Positions 61,606 through 64,000 of a stretch of DNA of 64,000 nt are shown piece by piece. Location of the stretch: assembly GCA_036703255.1 (NCBI GenBank), contig DATNPL010000184.1, positions 6,280-70,279 of the forward strand, read 5' to 3'. Below the pieces are notes generated by a model. The model was not told where the DNA came from. It made no database searches and saw only the letters and a program-made list of their open reading frames with translations. The first letter of the stretch is position 1; each line of letters starts with the position of its first letter. This stretch comes from Drouetiella sp036703255. Lineage in GTDB: Bacteria; Cyanobacteriota; Cyanobacteriia; Elainellales; Elainellaceae. The translations under genes were made by a program, and so were the position numbers.

Positions 61606-62088
61606 CTAGCTTTTCGTAAAGGAGAAGACGAAACTGCTGTCTACGACCTGCCCAGATATAGCAGTGCCGTTAGCATTCACAGTTCCTGTGAGCACAATAC
61701 CTTGATTGCTCCCCAGGCCGTTCAAATTAATCGTCATCGTACTCCCTTGCTTCGTAGCCGTTAGGTTGCCTGAGTCCAAGATGCCATCTTGTCCATCGAT
61801 TTGCCAGGTGCCCTGGTAGTTTGAATTACTGCCGTTGATCTGTAAGGTCAGGTGCGTTAGGGCATCGTCGCCAGCCGAATGCATGTTGCCCTGCCATGTG
61901 CCGCTGATCACTAGGGGAGCCGTCAGTCGCAGCGGACGCTGAGGCACCACTGTAGGCGTTGTAACAGTGCTGCGCCCTTGTCGAACCACTTGAGCCTCTG
62001 CTGGGGTCGGAGAAACTGTAAGAGCGAGTCCACTGCTGAGTGTGCTGACTAGAGCTACCCAGGCGATCGTCTGTTTTGCAAAGTACAT
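61606..62088 (-). CDS. Small secreted protein of unknown function
   Basis: 160 residues from the ATG at 62088, which has GAGG 9 bp upstream and begins a clean signal peptide (MYFAKQTIAWVALVSTLSSG, with a likely cleavage after AEA near residue 35); an upstream ATG at 62172 would add 28 residues before the signal. The mature part is Thr-, Gly- and Asn-rich with beta-type patterns (ISGTWQGNMH, NYQGTWQIDGQDG, IVLTGTVNANGTAISG), resembling small beta-barrel or lipocalin-like extracytoplasmic proteins. No catalytic motif is visible. It converges with the bacteriohemerythrin gene. Confidence 0.7.
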   Translation of the reverse strand: MYFAKQTIAWVALVSTLSSGLALTVSPTPAEAQVVRQGRSTVTTPTVVPQRPLRLTAPLVISGTWQGNMHSAGDDALTHLTLQINGSNSNYQGTWQIDGQDGILDSGNLTATKQGSTMTINLNGLGSNQGIVLTGTVNANGTAISGQVVDSSFVFSFTKS

Positions 62089-62212
62089 AGCGGTTATCCT
62101 CGTTAAAGAAGTTTGTGAGTTGCAGAACCTGTGAACTTGCTCTGCTGTCTTCTCATAGGTAGGACGAAACACCTTTATGCATGTATGGCACTACGCAATT
62201 AGGTTAGGACAG

Positions 62213-62257
62213 GTTATTTTTTGAAAGCCTCGCTACGCGAGGCTTTCAAAAAATAAC
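62213..62257. repeat. 45-bp perfect palindrome (21-bp arms, 3-nt loop)
   Basis: Arms start GTTATTTTTTGAAAGCC and close with GGCTTTCAAAAAATAAC around a TAC loop, with the common cyanobacterial CTACGCGA core. The hairpin is flanked by T6 and A6 within its own arms, so it could act as a bidirectional terminator or be a dispersed palindromic repeat. It lies 125 bp upstream of the secreted-protein gene. Confidence 0.6.
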
Positions 62258-62318
62258 TCATTTGGATCTAAGCGCGTAGCGCTATACCTCATTGAGCAAT
62301 CTGAAAATTTACCAAAAA

Positions 62319-62338
62319 GCCTGCCGGGAGAGGCAGGC
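62319..62338 (-). terminator. Intrinsic-terminator-like hairpin
   Basis: Seven-bp GC stem GCCTGCC (62319-62325) with GGCAGGC (62332-62338), loop of six bases. On the minus strand it is followed by TTTTT. It lies about 330 bp past the end of the right-hand gene, so it may be a back-up terminator or end an unrecognised short minus-strand RNA. Confidence 0.5.
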
Positions 62339-62511
62339 AGGAGGTCGGTTTTATGGCTGGTTCGATTGTACTATATTTCAGTGGATATCTTACATGAATG
62401 CTTTTTTTAAGCCGTGAATCGTGGATGGGGAATGCAGCGATTCACGCCAGAGGTTGAGAATGAGGGCTAGAACTCAGGGGTTTAGAACAGTGAAGCTAAG
62501 AATCCATAAAA

Positions 62512-62534
62512 CAAAAGCCGCCTGGCGGCTTTTG
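62512..62534 (-). terminator. Intrinsic terminator after the right-hand gene and its hairpins
   Basis: Perfect 11-bp inverted repeat CAAAAGCCGCC / GGCGGCTTTTG around a single base. On the minus strand the stem is followed by TTTTATGG, a weak U-tract. It lies directly after the two tandem structured repeats and would end the transcript of the gene at 62667. Confidence 0.6.
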
Positions 62535-62535
62535 A

Positions 62536-62663
62536 AGCGGGAAATCAAAACGACTGAATGGGAAATTGAGAAGGAAGTCGTCCATTAGCCCGCTCTTGTA
62601 AAAGTGGGAAATCAAAGCCGCTAAAGTTCCAATTTTTAGAAGGAAGCTGCTTATTCGCCCACT
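62536..62663 (-). ncRNA. Two tandem structured RNA elements with compensatory changes
   Basis: Copy 1 is 62536-62594, copy 2 is 62603-62663. Each has an outer 6-bp stem (AGCGGG/CCCGCT; AGTGGG/CCCACT), an 8-by-7 internal loop whose 8-nt side is AAATCAAA in both, an inner 6-bp stem (ACGACT/AGTCGT; GCCGCT/AGCTGC with one mismatch) and a 20-22 nt terminal loop sharing AGAAGGA. Three base pairs change on both sides and stay paired. On the minus strand they follow the stop codon of the right-hand gene by a few bases and precede a terminator. The function is unknown; the RNA strand is inferred from that context. Confidence 0.5.
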
Positions 62664-62666
62664 CTA

Positions 62667-64000
62667 TTACTTCAGGGTTAATACCTTTTCGCCTACCAAC
62701 TCTAACACGTTGATTGTGCAAGTATCATCCGTGCCGATGGTGATGTCAGCCTCCTCACGCTTCCCATAGCTGGCACCATTGGCGACAATTAACAAATCGA
62801 TCAACAGCCCATAGGTGGGCTTGGTTTGCACAAAGGTTGACAGCGCCTTTGCCATTGCGGGAAAGTGCTGGTTTGTCTCAACCGTTCGACTGCCTTTGCT
62901 ATAGAGATCAACATAGACCAGCTCTCGATGAGCTAGGTCAATCATGAAAGGTATCCAAGTCTTCCCATTTTGATTAACATTGACTTTTTCAACTACCGTC
63001 TTGGCATCAAAGGCAGCATAATCAGCATTCACCTCATGCCGATGCATCCAGCCAGCATAGGCAGCATCTAGAGCCGTGAATGCCTCTCCGGCGAAGTGAA
63101 CGATCGCAGGCAGTAGATATCCCTCCTCGAAGTTGCTTAGCCTGATGTCAATGAACTCTGCCGCACCCAACGGCGCAGAGGTGATATCACCACTATGGGC
63201 AACATCCTGTCCACCCCCATAGTTATTCCAGCCGACATGAGAGAGGTAGCGAAACCGTTGATCCAACTGCATCACGCTTAGGTCAAGATCGGTAGTTTGA
63301 GCGCTCTGTTTCCAGTACATGAACAATCTCAAGACTGGGCCATTTCCCAACGGAATTCGCGATCCGCGCCCTAAGTTGAGTAAGCCATCAGACTGCTTGC
63401 GGACTTGCAGAGGCAATACCAATGAATGAGTTGCCGGATCAGACCAGATCTTCAGACCCTGCCACTCCTTTGAGCCTCTCATTTGATTGATCATGATAGC
63501 GGCCAGCGATACTTGCAGCGAGTCTGAGCCTGGAATAGACTGACGGGCACCAACCGTATGGGGTTTGCCTTGCTTGTTAATAACCAACCGATCGCGGCTG
63601 TCTCCCAAAGCACAGTAGGCATTGAGCAATAGAGGCAAGGGGACTGAGTGCGGGTCAAGTGCCCAGAGTTCGCTGACTAGCGTGTCAGTGTCAACCGTCT
63701 TAGCCAGTTCAGAGAGCTGCCGTACCAACATTGATGGGCGCGCTGCCAGTAGCTTTAGCTTCTGATGGGCATTCGTTCTGACCAAAGTTGCTTCAAAGCT
63801 CAAAATATCTTTCTTGCGAAGGCGATCGAAAGCAAGAGCGACCTGGGGGAACGGTTTAGCATACAGCCATCCTAGATAGGAGATGAACAGTAGCCGTACA
63901 TAAAAGCCTTGGGAAAAGCAAAGATTTGGCAATGGGTAAAGAGGTGAAACAGAAACTTGACTGACCCAAACTGTTTGCACAAACGGGCATATTTGCGAAT
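62667..64000 (-). CDS. Uncharacterised protein, 5' end probably outside the window
   Basis: The frame is open from the stop at 62667 to the right edge. A GTG at 63980 is the last possible start inside the window, but no stop precedes it, so the protein may be longer. The visible 437 residues include a central block, GNGPVLRLFMYWKQSAQTTD followed by LDLSVMQLDQRFRYLS and VAHSGDITSAPLGAAEFIDI, that recalls TerD-family (tellurium/stress response) proteins. The rest I do not recognise. No membrane segment is evident beyond a hydrophobic patch near the visible N-terminus. It is not obviously part of the metallophore locus. Confidence 0.55.
   Translation of the reverse strand, partial: SQICPFVQTVWVSQVSVSPLYPLPNLCFSQGFYVRLLFISYLGWLYAKPFPQVALAFDRLRKKDILSFEATLVRTNAHQKLKLLAARPSMLVRQLSELAKTVDTDTLVSELWALDPHSVPLPLLLNAYCALGDSRDRLVINKQGKPHTVGARQSIPGSDSLQVSLAAIMINQMRGSKEWQGLKIWSDPATHSLVLPLQVRKQSDGLLNLGRGSRIPLGNGPVLRLFMYWKQSAQTTDLDLSVMQLDQRFRYLSHVGWNNYGGGQDVAHSGDITSAPLGAAEFIDIRLSNFEEGYLLPAIVHFAGEAFTALDAAYAGWMHRHEVNADYAAFDAKTVVEKVNVNQNGKTWIPFMIDLAHRELVYVDLYSKGSRTVETNQHFPAMAKALSTFVQTKPTYGLLIDLLIVANGASYGKREEADITIGTDDTCTINVLELVGEKVLTLK

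Larger units (their letters stand above)
62173..62666. other. Non-coding region rich in hairpins
   Basis: About 490 bp with no convincing coding frame. It holds, from left to right, a 45-bp palindrome (62213-62257), a terminator-type hairpin (62319-62338), a second terminator-type hairpin (62512-62534) and two tandem structured repeats (62536-62663). The stretch 62340-62510 shows nothing I can name. Confidence 0.6.

Noticed and set aside
62213..62257. End of an insertion sequence
   Set aside because: It is a self-complementary hairpin with no transposase, no paired distant end and no target duplication nearby.

Overview
The window looks cyanobacterial. The palindrome GCGATCGC and its core CGATCG recur throughout, the TonB-dependent receptor carries the N-terminal AMIN-like region common in cyanobacterial siderophore receptors, and the intergenic repeats are of cyanobacterial type. 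About 60 of the 64 kb is a single minus-strand locus for making, exporting, importing and regulating a salicylate-capped, thiazoline/thiazole-containing NRPS-PKS metallophore (siderophore). In broad logic it is related to yersiniabactin, pyochelin and micacocidin, but the assembly line is much longer. I do not recognise it as a known cluster.

Layout, left to right. Positions 1-578 hold the 3' part of an ISAzo13-type transposase. 698-8686 is an operon (B) with an MFS exporter, two complementary degenerate AcpS-like proteins, a salicylate synthase, an aryl-acid AMP ligase, a free aryl carrier protein, two proteins I cannot name (one frameshifted in an 8-G run) and a class III aminotransferase. 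8922-54638 is the assembly-line operon (A), read from right to left: KSIII-ACP fusion, Cy-A(Cys)-PCP, KS-AT-MT-KR-ACP, Cy-A(Cys)-Ox-PCP, KS-AT-KR-ACP, a four-gene hydroxymalonyl-ACP cassette, C-A(Gly)-PCP-C-A(Gln)-PCP-E, a free-standing C domain, an EctB-like diaminobutyrate aminotransferase, half-C-A-PCP-C-A-PCP, C-A-PCP-reductase and a methyltransferase. 54844-55899 encodes an AraC/PchR-type regulator. 56146-60552 is the uptake operon (C): TonB-dependent receptor, FecB-like lipoprotein, type II thioesterase. Beyond it lie a bacteriohemerythrin (plus strand), a small secreted protein, a block of hairpins, and an uncharacterised gene running to the right edge.

How it fits together (inference): chorismate is converted to salicylate, activated by the AMP ligase and loaded on the free carrier protein. 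The KSIII-ACP may shuttle the aryl group to the assembly line. Two cysteine heterocycles flank a C-methylating PKS module, as in yersiniabactin. A PKS module probably fed by hydroxymalonyl-ACP follows, then Gly, D-Gln, a basic residue (probably 2,4-diaminobutyrate) and two further residues, with NADPH-dependent reductive release. The class III aminotransferase could turn the released aldehyde into an amine.

The best-supported regulatory observation is that the three operons share one promoter design. Each has two direct copies of a roughly 17-bp box repeated at exactly 21 bp, followed after exactly 21 bp by a TATNAT-like -10 element. One copy lies immediately downstream of the AraC-type regulator gene. 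All domain and substrate calls come from reading motifs by eye; no searches were run.
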